From Faecalicatena orotica (lineage in GTDB: Bacteria > Bacillota > Clostridia > Lachnospirales > Lachnospiraceae), in contig NZ_QGDL01000007.1 in NCBI RefSeq assembly GCF_003149245.1, forward strand, positions 186,001 to 250,000: 64,000 nucleotides of DNA, in the 5' to 3' direction. The position numbers and the translations under genes were made by a program. This document shows positions 51,581-60,343 of the stretch, piece by piece. How positions within the stretch are numbered: position 1 is the stretch's first letter; every line of letters starts with the position of its first letter. Below the pieces are notes generated by a model, which saw only the letters and a list, made by a program, of their open reading frames with translations, ran no database searches and had not been told where the DNA came from.

Positions 51581-52257
51581 TGGAAGCTTTATATACGTCC
51601 CCCTATTTTGGCGTGGCGCTCAGTGTCATTACCTTCGGGATTGGGGTGAAGCTGCAGCAGAAAACAAAATCAGCTGTCTGCAATCCACTGATTATTGCGA
51701 TCGTTCTTACCATTGGAGTACTGCTCGTATTGAGAATTCCTTATGAATCCTACAATAAAGGCGGAGAGATCATCAACATGTTCCTCGCACCGGCCACGGC
51801 ATGCCTCGCTGTTTCTATCTATACGAAGCTTTCTGTCTTGAAAAAATACTGGCTTCCTATTATAGTAGGATGTATAGCAGGTTCTCTTGCGTCTATGGGA
51901 AGCGTATATGTAATGTGCAGACTGTTTCGTCTGGATGAGAGCCTTACGATGTCCATGCTTCCGAAGTCTGTCACGACACCGATTGCGGTTGGCGTGGCGC
52001 AGGCCCACGGAGGCGTTATTCCGATTACGGTCGTTGCAGTTATTTTTACAGGCATTCTGGGGAGCATTATGGCCCCCATGCTTATTCGACTGTTCCGTGT
52101 GTCCGACCCGGTGGCGGCCGGCCTGGCAATCGGGTCGTGCAGCCATGCCGTAGGAACGTCGAAAGCGATCGAGATCGGGGAAATAGAGGGTGCAATGAGT
52201 GGTCTTGCAATCGGCATCTGCGGGATCGTGACGGTTCTGCTCTCCATGTTCATCTGA
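51580..52257 (+). CDS. LrgB/CidB-family membrane protein
   Basis: Membrane protein of 225 residues with seven or eight helices. ATG at 51580 overlaps the TGA of the preceding gene and has CAGGAGGAAG ahead. MLPKSVTTPIAVGVAQAHGG, GLAIGSCSHAVGTSKAIEIG and MSGLAIGICGIVTVLL are family hallmarks. LrgA and LrgB form a pair that moderates murein hydrolase activity or carries pyruvate. Control by the divergent AraC-type gene is inferred. A GC-rich hairpin without a T run follows at 52258-52296. Confidence 0.9.
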   Translation: MEALYTSPYFGVALSVITFGIGVKLQQKTKSAVCNPLIIAIVLTIGVLLVLRIPYESYNKGGEIINMFLAPATACLAVSIYTKLSVLKKYWLPIIVGCIAGSLASMGSVYVMCRLFRLDESLTMSMLPKSVTTPIAVGVAQAHGGVIPITVVAVIFTGILGSIMAPMLIRLFRVSDPVAAGLAIGSCSHAVGTSKAIEIGEIEGAMSGLAIGICGIVTVLLSMFI

Positions 52258-52348
52258 CGATGCCGCGGGGAAAATCCTTTCCCCGGACATCATCGGGTAC
52301 AGGTATTGTAAAAGCAGGTTTCTAGGAAAAGATTAGGGGGAAAATATT

Positions 52349-53917
52349 TTGAAGAAGGATACTTCACATACGATTAAGAGGGCGCAGCGTTTTCCTGTGA
52401 TTCTGATTAGTGAGGGGCTTCTGGTAGGCGCGGTCGGCGGCCTGATCGTGCTGTTGTATCGCGTTGCACTGACTTATGCAGGAATCTGGCTGGAAAAGAT
52501 TCTTTCCTATGTGAGAGGGAACCCGCTGCGTATTGCGGCTTGGTTTGCGGTACTCATGCTGATGGCATTCATTGTGGGACGGCTTGTAAAATGGGAACCG
52601 ATGATCTCGGGTAGTGGAATTCCCCAGGTTGAGGGGGAAGTAACAGGGAAACTGGCCCAGAACTGGAAAAAAGTGCTTCCGGCAAAGTTTATCGGTGGTT
52701 TTTTATGTCTGTTCGGCGGACTGTCCCTGGGACGGGAAGGCCCGTCTATCCAGCTTGGGGCGATGACCGGGCAGGGAATCTCCAGACTGCTTGACCGGGG
52801 GAAGACGGAGGAAAAATACCTGATGACATGCGGCGCCAGTGCAGGACTGGCAGCGGCTTTCCACGCGCCGCTCGCCGGGATGATGTTTGCACTGGAGGAG
52901 ATCCATAAAGGGTTCTCGATGTCCATCCTGATCTCCGTCATGACGGCGTCTGTGACAGCAGATTATATCTCATCCTATATCATTGGTCTGGACCCGGTGT
53001 TCCAGTTTAGGCTTGACTATGTGCTGCCGCAGAGTTATTACTGGATGCTGATCCTTCTGGGAGCCATACTGGGAGTCATGGGGGCATTTTATAACTGGGC
53101 CATGTTAAAGGCGCAGGACCTGTATAAAAAGCCGAAATTCCTGAATGAAACAACCCGGCTGATGATCGCGTTTGCCGCGGCAGGGGTGCTGGGGCTTCTC
53201 ATGCCGTCTGTTTTAGGCAGCGGGCACGAACTGATCGTTTCACTCACGAATGGGGAGATGGTTCTGGGACTGGTTGTCCTGACTTTTATTGTAAAATTCA
53301 TTTTTTCGGCGGTCAGTTTCGGTTCCGGCGCACCGGGCGGTATTTTCTTCCCACTGCTTATTCTTGGGGCTATGATCGGCGGTATTTTTGCCATGACAGG
53401 GGTACAGTTTTTCGGTCTGGACCCGGTATACATCAATAATTTTGTACTGCTCGCGATGGCAGGATATTTTACGGCCATCGTGCGTGCCCCGATCACGGGG
53501 ATTATTCTCCTGTTTGAGATGTCCGGTTCGGTCAGCCAGATGCTTTCACTTGCGATTGTGTCGGTTACCGCATATATTATCGCGACACTGCTGAAGTCGG
53601 AGCCGATCTACGAGAGCCTGCTCGACAGGATTTTGAAGAGCCATAAAAAGAATCAGGCAGGCATCAAAGGGTCCAGCCAGAAGGTATTGAGCAATTTTGT
53701 CATCATGAATGGTTCCGTACTGGAAGAAAAAATGGTACAGGACATTACATGGCCGGATAACTGCCTTCTTGTTGCGCTTGAGCGGGGCGGAAAAGAGCTG
53801 ATACCGAAGGGCAGGACGAAGCTGATGGCGGGGGATACGCTGACAACGATGACAGATGAAAGAGATGCCGGATATGTGCATGACAAAATGGAAAAGTTAT
53901 GTTATACTTCATTTTAG
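52349..53917 (+). CDS. ClC-type chloride channel/antiporter with RCK_C domain
   Basis: Channel protein of 522 residues starting at TTG with AGGGGGAAA ahead. The ion filter motifs are GSGIPQVEGE (62-70s to 80s), GREGPSIQLG, GAPGGIFFPLLILGA and a Tyr near 403 region. The C-terminal 70 residues (SQKVLSNFVIMNGSVL and AGDTLTTMTDE) form a TrkA-C/RCK_C domain. The Glu in GREGPS indicates the proton/chloride exchange type. Its function is anion balance or acid resistance. It is transcribed alone. Confidence 0.93.
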   Translation: MKKDTSHTIKRAQRFPVILISEGLLVGAVGGLIVLLYRVALTYAGIWLEKILSYVRGNPLRIAAWFAVLMLMAFIVGRLVKWEPMISGSGIPQVEGEVTGKLAQNWKKVLPAKFIGGFLCLFGGLSLGREGPSIQLGAMTGQGISRLLDRGKTEEKYLMTCGASAGLAAAFHAPLAGMMFALEEIHKGFSMSILISVMTASVTADYISSYIIGLDPVFQFRLDYVLPQSYYWMLILLGAILGVMGAFYNWAMLKAQDLYKKPKFLNETTRLMIAFAAAGVLGLLMPSVLGSGHELIVSLTNGEMVLGLVVLTFIVKFIFSAVSFGSGAPGGIFFPLLILGAMIGGIFAMTGVQFFGLDPVYINNFVLLAMAGYFTAIVRAPITGIILLFEMSGSVSQMLSLAIVSVTAYIIATLLKSEPIYESLLDRILKSHKKNQAGIKGSSQKVLSNFVIMNGSVLEEKMVQDITWPDNCLLVALERGGKELIPKGRTKLMAGDTLTTMTDERDAGYVHDKMEKLCYTSF

Positions 53918-53986
53918 AATAACTGTAACTGTCCAGAATTATGAACAGCTGCAGACTAACTACAGAATTTGAAGGAGCTAGGACAT

Positions 53987-54682
53987 ATGAAAAGAGTATT
54001 GTTAAAGCTGAGTGGAGAAGCACTTGCAGGAGATAAGAAGACAGGCTTTGATGAGGCTACCTGCATTGATGTTGCGAAGCAGGTAAAACAGCTTGCCGAT
54101 GAAGGAATTCAGGTAGCGGTTGTGACCGGCGGGGGCAACTTCTGGAGAGGGCGCACGAGTGAGACAATAGACCGCACGAAGGCGGACCAGATCGGGATGC
54201 TTGCCACGGTTATGAACTGTATTTATGTATCAGATATATTCAGGCATGTGGGAATGAAGACAGAGGTTTTCACACCATTTGTATGTGGTGCATTTACATC
54301 TCTGTTTTCCAAGGACGCAGCGGTGGCTGCGATGGAAGAGGGAAAGGTTATCTTTTTTGCAGGAGGGACGGGACACCCGTATTTTTCAACAGATACAGGC
54401 GCCGTGCTCCGCGCAATCGAGATAGAGGCAGATGCCATGCTTCTTGCTAAGGCGATCGACGGAATCTATGACAGTGATCCAAAGGTAAACCCGGAAGCTA
54501 AGAAGTATGATGAGATCTCCATTCAGGAAGTCATTGACCAGAAACTTGCGGCAGTGGATCTGACCGCATCTATTCTCTGTATGGAGAACAAGATGCCGAT
54601 GCTGGTATTCGGGCTGAATGAAGAGAACAGTATTGCTGAGACGATGAGTGGGACATTTACAGGGACAAAAGTGACAGTATAA
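53987..54682 (+). CDS. pyrH: UMP kinase
   Basis: Amino-acid-kinase-fold enzyme of 231 residues. The ATG at 53987 has GGAGCTAGG ahead, rather than the earlier TTG at 53969. RVLLKLSGEALAG, VVTGGGNFWRGR, FAGGTGHPYFSTDTGAVLRA and AKAIDGIYDSDPK are typical. It converts UMP to UDP in pyrimidine synthesis. It starts the conserved operon pyrH-frr-uppS-cdsA-dxr-rseP. Confidence 0.97.
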   Translation: MKRVLLKLSGEALAGDKKTGFDEATCIDVAKQVKQLADEGIQVAVVTGGGNFWRGRTSETIDRTKADQIGMLATVMNCIYVSDIFRHVGMKTEVFTPFVCGAFTSLFSKDAAVAAMEEGKVIFFAGGTGHPYFSTDTGAVLRAIEIEADAMLLAKAIDGIYDSDPKVNPEAKKYDEISIQEVIDQKLAAVDLTASILCMENKMPMLVFGLNEENSIAETMSGTFTGTKVTV

Positions 54683-54696
54683 GGAGGATATAAGAC

Positions 54697-55248
54697 ATGG
54701 ATGAAAGATTAAACGTATACGAAGAGAAGATGACTAAGACACTGGCAAGTCTGGAGAGCGAACTGGTTACGATCCGGGCCGGACGCGCCAATCCGCACGT
54801 ACTTGACAAGCTGGTAGTTGACTATTACGGATCACCGACACCGATCCAGCAGGTAGCCAATATTTCTGTACCCGAGGCGCGCCTGATCCAGATTCAGCCG
54901 TGGGAAAAGAGCCTGTTAAAGGCGATCGAGAAAGCAATCAATATGTCTGATATCGGGATCAACCCGACGAACGACGGTTCCACGATCAGACTGGTATTCC
55001 CGGAACTGACTGAGGAACGCAGAAAAGAACTTGTAAAAGATGTTAAGAAAAAAGGGGAGGCAGCCAAGGTTGCAGTCCGCAACATCCGCCGCGACGGTAA
55101 TGAAGCCTTTAAGAAGCTCAAAGGCAGCGAGGTTTCCGAAGACGCGATCAAGGATATGGAAGATTCCCTTCAGAAGATGACTGATAAGTTTATCGAAAAG
55201 GTTGACAAGGCAATCGATGCAAAATCCAAAGAAGTACTTACTGTTTAG
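54697..55248 (+). CDS. frr: Ribosome recycling factor
   Basis: Protein of 183 residues in AAGGAGG context. [20 protein letters not shown] and [19 protein letters not shown] mark the three-helix and beta domains of RRF. It splits terminated ribosomes together with EF-G. It follows pyrH as in most Firmicutes. A terminator-like hairpin at 55266-55295 follows it before uppS. Confidence 0.97.
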   Translation: MDERLNVYEEKMTKTLASLESELVTIRAGRANPHVLDKLVVDYYGSPTPIQQVANISVPEARLIQIQPWEKSLLKAIEKAINMSDIGINPTNDGSTIRLVFPELTEERRKELVKDVKKKGEAAKVAVRNIRRDGNEAFKKLKGSEVSEDAIKDMEDSLQKMTDKFIEKVDKAIDAKSKEVLTV

Positions 55249-55265
55249 AGAGTAGTCAGAGAATA

Positions 55266-55295
55266 AGAGGGGCTTGTAATATGCAGCCCCTCTTT
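55266..55295 (+). terminator. Hairpin between frr and uppS
   Basis: GAGGGGCT/AGCCCCTC with four T. It may reduce readthrough into uppS. Confidence 0.7.
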
Positions 55296-55335
55296 TGCTC
55301 TTTGAAAAAACATACAGTTTTAGGAGGATATATCA

Positions 55336-56052
55336 ATGAATGTACCGCAGCATGTGGCAATCATACTGGACGGCAACGGCCGGTGGGCAAAGTCCAAGGG
55401 GATGCCGAGAAATTACGGTCATGCACAGGGCAGCAAGAATGTAGAGCGCATCTGTGAGGAGGCATGGCGGATGGGGATTAAATATCTGACTGTCTATGCT
55501 TTTTCGACAGAGAACTGGAACCGTCCGAAAAGTGAAGTGGATGCTCTTATGAAACTGCTCCGCAATTATATGAAGACCTGTCTGAAGACTGCAGAGAAGA
55601 ATGACATGAAAATCCGTGTAATCGGGGATGTTACTGCATTGGATGATGACATTAAGGGAAGAATAAAGGAACTGGAAGAAGCGAGTAAAGATAACGGCGG
55701 ACTGAATTTTACAATTGCGATTAATTATGGAAGCCGTGATGAGATGATACGCGCAGTCAGGAATCTGGCACAGGACTGTGCCGATGGAAAGGTGGATCCG
55801 GCGGGCATCGATGAGACGTTTTATGAGACGTATCTGGATACCCACGGGATTCCGGACCCGGACCTGCTGATCAGGACGAGCGGGGAACTCAGGCTTTCAA
55901 ACTTCCTTCTCTGGCAGCTGGCCTACTCGGAATTTTATTTTACAGATGTTCTGTGGCCGGATTTCACAAAAGAGGAATTGGTCAAAGCTATCGGGCAGTA
56001 TAATAGCAGAGACAGACGTTACGGAGGGATAAAGGAGGAACGGGATGTTTAA
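55336..56052 (+). CDS. uppS: Undecaprenyl diphosphate synthase
   Basis: cis-prenyltransferase of 238 residues. MNVPQHVAIILDGNGRWAKS has the catalytic Asp, then HAQGSKNVERIC, YAFSTENWNRP, GDVTALDDD-type strand, and RTSGELRLSNFLLWQLAYSE at the end. It makes the C55 carrier lipid for peptidoglycan. Its stop overlaps the cdsA start by eight bases. Confidence 0.96.
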   Translation: MNVPQHVAIILDGNGRWAKSKGMPRNYGHAQGSKNVERICEEAWRMGIKYLTVYAFSTENWNRPKSEVDALMKLLRNYMKTCLKTAEKNDMKIRVIGDVTALDDDIKGRIKELEEASKDNGGLNFTIAINYGSRDEMIRAVRNLAQDCADGKVDPAGIDETFYETYLDTHGIPDPDLLIRTSGELRLSNFLLWQLAYSEFYFTDVLWPDFTKEELVKAIGQYNSRDRRYGGIKEERDV

Positions 56053-56854
56053 GACACGGTTATTGAGTGGGATACTTCTGGTGATCATTGCTCTTTTTAC
56101 AGTTATTTCCGGCGGCAGCATCCTTTTTGCGACATTGTTCATCATCAGTCTGATCGGAATGTCAGAACTGTACAAGGTTTTTGATATCCATACAAAAGCA
56201 CCGGGAATCTGTGGTTATCTGTTTGCGGCGGCATACTATGCGCTCATTTTTCTGAAGCCCGTCCTGCCGGAGACGACAGACTGGTTTTTGCTGCTGTTCA
56301 TGGCGTTTTTAATCTGCATGATGGGAGTCCTTGTATTTTCTTATCCGAAGTACCGGACAGAACAGATACTGGCCGCATTTTTTGGGTTGTTCTACGTGGC
56401 AGTGATGCTGTCCTATATTTACCAGACAAGGATACTTCCGGGAGGCGTCTTTACCGTATGGCTGGTATTCATCTGCTCCTGGGGCTGTGATACCTGTGCA
56501 TACTGCGTGGGGATGCTCATTGGGAAACATAAGATGGCTCCGAAGTTAAGCCCGAAGAAATCCATTGAGGGCGGTATCGGCGGTATCGCGGGGGCGGCTC
56601 TTTTGGGAGTGCTCTATGCGCTGGCTATCAATAAGTGGGGGAATGCCGGAGCCGGTATTGTAAGATATGCCATCATCGGGGCGGCCGGCGGCGCGATCTC
56701 ACAGGTTGGGGATCTGGCGGCATCCGCGGTCAAGAGGTTCCACGATATTAAAGATTACGGAAAACTGATACCGGGACACGGCGGTATTCTGGACAGATTT
56801 GACAGCGTAATATTTACGGCGCCGATCATTTACTATCTGGCAGTGCTGCTGTAG
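56045..56854 (+). CDS. cdsA: Phosphatidate cytidylyltransferase
   Basis: Membrane enzyme of 269 residues with seven to eight helices. The CdsA signature KRFHDIKDYGKLIPGHGG, followed by ILDRFDS, is intact. It makes CDP-diacylglycerol, the precursor of most phospholipids. It overlaps uppS and precedes dxr by 20 bases. Confidence 0.96.
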   Translation: MFKTRLLSGILLVIIALFTVISGGSILFATLFIISLIGMSELYKVFDIHTKAPGICGYLFAAAYYALIFLKPVLPETTDWFLLLFMAFLICMMGVLVFSYPKYRTEQILAAFFGLFYVAVMLSYIYQTRILPGGVFTVWLVFICSWGCDTCAYCVGMLIGKHKMAPKLSPKKSIEGGIGGIAGAALLGVLYALAINKWGNAGAGIVRYAIIGAAGGAISQVGDLAASAVKRFHDIKDYGKLIPGHGGILDRFDSVIFTAPIIYYLAVLL

Positions 56855-56874
56855 AAGACAAGAGAGGTTTTGAG

Positions 56875-58017
56875 ATGAAAAAGATAGCAATACTTGGCTC
56901 CACAGGTTCCATCGGGACCCAGACACTGGAGGTTGTAAGGGAGAACGGGGATATCGAGGTGACTGCGCTGGCTGCGGGAAGCAACATTGCACTTCTGGAA
57001 CAGCAGATCCGGGAATTTTCCCCGAAGCTTGCGGCGGTATGGTCCGAGGAGAAGGCTCTGGAGCTGAAAGAGAAAGTCCGCGATCTGGACGTGAAGGTCT
57101 TATCCGGTATGGACGGACTTCTTGAAACTGCAGTGCAGCCGGATGCGGAGATTCTTGTGACGGCGATCGTGGGGATGATCGGGATTCTGCCGACCATTGA
57201 GGCAATCAAGGCAAAAAAAGATATCGCGCTGGCGAATAAGGAAACACTGGTTACGGCCGGTCATATTATTATGCCGCTTGCAAAGGAGTATGGTTCGGCC
57301 ATACTGCCCGTGGACAGCGAACACAGTGCCATCTTCCAGTCCCTGCAGGGCGGACAGAGGAAGGCGCTGCACAAGATCCTGCTGACGGCATCGGGAGGTT
57401 CATTCCGGGGGAAGACAAGGGAAGAACTTGAAAACATTCAGGTTGAGGATGCACTGAAGCACCCGAACTGGGAGATGGGACGGAAGATTACGATTGACTC
57501 ATCTACAATGGTCAACAAAGGGCTGGAAGTGATTGAGGCGAAGTGGCTCTTTGATGTGTCTGCCGACCAGGTGGAAGTGGTAGTTCAGCCGCAGAGTATC
57601 ATCCATTCGATGGTGGAATACGAGGACGGGGCAATCATAGCCGAACTGGGAACGCCGGATATGAAGCTTCCGATACAATATGCACTTTATTATCCCGAGA
57701 GGAGATACCTGCCGGGTGACAGGCTGGATTTTTCAAGTCTCTCGCAGATTACGTTTGAAAAGCCGGATATGGATACGTTTTATGGACTGAAGCTGGCATT
57801 TGAAGCGGGCAGACGGGGAGGTTCACTTCCAACTGTGCTCAATGCCGCTAATGAAAAAGCCGTGGCTATGTTTCTGGACAGGAAGATCCGCTACCTGCAG
57901 ATTCCTGAAATTATCGGGACTTGTATGGAACATCATAAAATAATTGAGAATCCGTCCGTGGAAGAGATACTAAATACAGAACAGGAAACATATGAATTTA
58001 TTAAAAACAGGTGGTAG
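56875..58017 (+). CDS. dxr: 1-Deoxy-D-xylulose 5-phosphate reductoisomerase
   Basis: Enzyme of 380 residues. NADPH-binding ILGSTGSIGTQTLEVV at the N-terminus, ANKETLVTAG, metal and substrate residues in LPVDSEHSAIFQSL, TASGGSFR and SSTMVNKGLEVIEAKWLF are typical. It makes MEP for isoprenoid synthesis, supplying precursors for UppS in the same operon. Confidence 0.97.
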   Translation: MKKIAILGSTGSIGTQTLEVVRENGDIEVTALAAGSNIALLEQQIREFSPKLAAVWSEEKALELKEKVRDLDVKVLSGMDGLLETAVQPDAEILVTAIVGMIGILPTIEAIKAKKDIALANKETLVTAGHIIMPLAKEYGSAILPVDSEHSAIFQSLQGGQRKALHKILLTASGGSFRGKTREELENIQVEDALKHPNWEMGRKITIDSSTMVNKGLEVIEAKWLFDVSADQVEVVVQPQSIIHSMVEYEDGAIIAELGTPDMKLPIQYALYYPERRYLPGDRLDFSSLSQITFEKPDMDTFYGLKLAFEAGRRGGSLPTVLNAANEKAVAMFLDRKIRYLQIPEIIGTCMEHHKIIENPSVEEILNTEQETYEFIKNRW

Positions 58018-58020
58018 TTT

Positions 58021-59055
58021 ATGGGTATAATCTTAGCAATACTTTTGTTCAGTGCGATTATTATATTCCATGAGCTGGGGCATTTTACCCTGGCAAAGTT
58101 AAATGGAATACGCGTGGACGAATTTTCACTGGGACTAGGTCCTACAATCATAGGAAGGGAAATCGGGGGGACAAAGTTTTCATTGAAGCTTCTGCCGTTT
58201 GGCGGGGCGTGCATGATGGGTGAAGATGATGTGGATGACCAGTCGGAAGGCAGCTTTAATACGAAGTCTGTCTGGGCCAGAATCTCTGTTATCGCGGCAG
58301 GCCCTGTATTCAACTTCATCATGGCTCTGGTATTTTCCATCATCATGGTCGCATGGATCGGATATGATGCACCTGTACTGTCAGGGGTGGATGAAGGGTA
58401 TTCGGCGATGGAACAGGGAATGAAGGAAGGGGACGTCATTACTGAGATGAACGGTAAGAGCATCCACCTCTGGAAGGAAGTGACCCTGTTTAATCTGATG
58501 AATGGAGACAGCGATTCAGTTACTGTAACTTACGAAAGAGACGGTCAGGAACATACTGTCACAGTGGAACCAAGGCAGCTGGAGGGTGATGCTAATAAGA
58601 GGCTCGGAATCCGGGGGACCGGAGAGTATACCAAAGCCGGTTTCCTGAAATCCGTGCAGTACGGGGCGTATACGCTGCGCTACTGGGTGGACTATACGTT
58701 TGACTGTCTGAAGCTGCTTGTGACGGGTCAGGTGGGCATTAAGCAGATGTCGGGCCCTGTGGGGATCGTCAACGTGGTGGATGGAATCTATAAAGAATCC
58801 GCCCCGGCAGGATGGCAGGCCGTGGTGCTGAACCTTCTGAACATCGCGATTCTGCTGTCAGCCAACTTAGGGGTTATGAACCTGCTCCCGCTCCCGGCAC
58901 TGGACGGCGGAAGGCTTGTGTTCCTGTTTGTGGAAGCTGTGCGGCGCAAAAGAGTGCCCCCCGAGAAAGAGGGTATGGTACATTTTGCGGGATTTGCACT
59001 GCTGATGATACTCATGGTTGTAGTTATGTTTAATGATATCCGGAACCTTTTCTGA
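58021..59055 (+). CDS. rseP: Site-2 RIP metalloprotease RseP
   Basis: Membrane zinc protease of 344 residues. HELGH (residues 17-21) gives two zinc His and the catalytic Glu. The third ligand is in the late LPLPALDGGRLVFLF motif. A single PDZ domain (about 115-185, YSAMEQGMKEGDVITEMNGK) lies between membrane helices. It cleaves anti-sigma factors or signal peptides within the membrane. It closes the conserved operon. A terminator-like stem overlaps its end (59040-59074). Confidence 0.94.
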   Translation: MGIILAILLFSAIIIFHELGHFTLAKLNGIRVDEFSLGLGPTIIGREIGGTKFSLKLLPFGGACMMGEDDVDDQSEGSFNTKSVWARISVIAAGPVFNFIMALVFSIIMVAWIGYDAPVLSGVDEGYSAMEQGMKEGDVITEMNGKSIHLWKEVTLFNLMNGDSDSVTVTYERDGQEHTVTVEPRQLEGDANKRLGIRGTGEYTKAGFLKSVQYGAYTLRYWVDYTFDCLKLLVTGQVGIKQMSGPVGIVNVVDGIYKESAPAGWQAVVLNLLNIAILLSANLGVMNLLPLPALDGGRLVFLFVEAVRRKRVPPEKEGMVHFAGFALLMILMVVVMFNDIRNLF

Positions 59056-59074
59056 TGAAAGGGCTCCGGATTGT
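59040..59074 (+). terminator. Terminator-like stem at the end of rseP
   Basis: CCGGAACCTTT and AAAGGGCTCCGG pair imperfectly across the rseP stop codon, followed by a T-rich stretch. Confidence 0.55.
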
Positions 59075-59141
59075 TTGAATTTGTAATCATGGGAAGGGAT
59101 TCTGCATATATATAATAGAAATGATTTTTGCGAGGAAATCT

Positions 59142-59858
59142 ATGACTTCTATAAAAGCAATGCAGAATAACGCCGTAGATAAAGGACGGCTGCAGATCAA
59201 TGTGACATCGGACATTACATCTTTTCCTGTATCGGGTGCTAGTATCACGATATCATATACAGGAGTGCCGGACAGTACACTAGAACAGCTGAGCACGGAT
59301 GCATCGGGTCAGACAGAAGAAGTGGAACTGGCTACGCCGCCTCTTGAATACAGTCTGAATCCATCTATTGAAGAGATGCCATATGCCGAATACACATTTG
59401 ATGTCAGCGCACCGGGATTTGAACCAGTCAGTATATCAGGCGCAGAGCTTCTGCCGGAAGTGAAGGCAATACAGAATGTAAGGCTGCGTCCGAGCGAACA
59501 GCAGCAAAATGAGGAAGTGTTCGTGATTCCCGCACATACCCTGTACGGAGAGTATCCGCCGAAGATAGCGGAGGAGGAGATCAAGCCGATCAATGAGACC
59601 GGGGAGATCGTGCTGAGCAGGGTCGTTGTGCCTGAATATATTGTTGTCCACGACGGATCTCCGAGAGACACCACGGCACAGAACTATTATGTAAAATATA
59701 AGGACTATATTAAAAATGTCGCATCCAGTGAGATCTACGCAACCTGGCCTGCCGACACCATACGGGCAAACGTGCTGGCTATTATGTCCTTTACATTGAA
59801 CCGCGTATACACGGAGTGGTCACTCCGTATAAGGTCATTCAGGGTCATAGTAAGGTAG
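59142..59858 (+). pseudogene. SleC-like peptidoglycan-binding spore protein, 3' truncated
   Basis: The N-terminal half of a Clostridial peptidoglycan-binding protein related to the SleC N-terminus. ATG 59142 has GAGGA ahead. The N-terminal beta domain (DKGRLQINVTSDITSFPVSG) is followed by VPEYIVVHDGSPRDTTAQNY and IKNVASSEIYATWPADTIRA. The homology ends at FTLNRVYTEW (Trp codon 59817-59819). In full-length relatives this is followed by a further 250 or so residues with peptidoglycan-binding repeats, which are missing. The last 13 codons belong to foreign DNA. The gene is cut by an inserted element (see the island). Confidence 0.85.
59808..59832. other. Left junction of the foreign island
   Basis: Host-like coding sequence stops at 59819. 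The junction lies in a dyad, CGGAGTG-GT-CACTCCG (59812-59827). A core with inverted repeats is typical of recombinase sites. The right-hand copy is not in the window. Confidence 0.5.
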
Positions 59859-59992
59859 TAAAACAGCCAGAAATAAATACATCTAATGGTCTGGCTTCCT
59901 ATATGCTCATGCACAGTTGCCGGAATCTGATTATCAATGAATTGATTATCAAGATATTAAGTAAATCTAAATATTCTATCGAATATAAATAA
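59819..59992 (+). pseudogene. Possible C-terminal ORF remnant at the island edge
   Basis: A frame of about 57 codons is open from the junction to TAA at 59990, ending in KILSKSKYSIEYK. No start codon or ribosome site precedes it within the island, so it could be the tail of a gene cut at the junction, or chance. Two direct repeats of TGATTATCAA lie within it at 59928 and 59943. Confidence 0.25.
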
Positions 59993-60026
59993 GAATACCC
60001 TCTAATTTCTCTTAAAAGGGTATTTT
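59993..60026 (+). terminator. Terminator-like hairpin 1 at the island start
   Basis: AATACCCT pairs with AGGGTATT, then TTTCTTT. Confidence 0.65.
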
Positions 60027-60343
60027 CTTTCAATTTTCACGTTGTGCAATTTTCACAAATATTTATGCGTTTCATGGCAATAAAATCCGTTTTTCAGTTC
60101 GTTTAAGCTGTAAAACGGATTATTTTTTGTGCAATATAGTGAAAACATTGAATTATCAGACAATATTTCAAATAGTCAGACTCGTTAACAGTAATGAAAG
60201 CAACACGAGCAGGGAGGTGACATGTTTGATTTACAGATGTAATTCACATAATATTATCTCAAATGTACGAGGACCACCGATACGAAATGTATAATCAGCA
60301 GACGTTTGAGTAGAACTTTTGAAAGGAGATAAGCAAAAAGAGC
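60027..60343. other. Leader region upstream of the reverse transcriptase gene
   Basis: About 310 bases without a gene. It has the terminator at 60084-60128 and, from 60130 on, a stretch with CAGGGAGGTGACATG and GAGGACCACCGATACG that could fold, as the 5' RNA of a group II intron or retron would. I cannot identify the canonical intron start GTGYG with a matching domain V downstream. Confidence 0.35.
60084..60128 (+). terminator. Rho-independent terminator 2 at the island start
   Basis: AATCCGTTTT pairs with AAAACGGATT, then a T6 tract. Confidence 0.8.
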
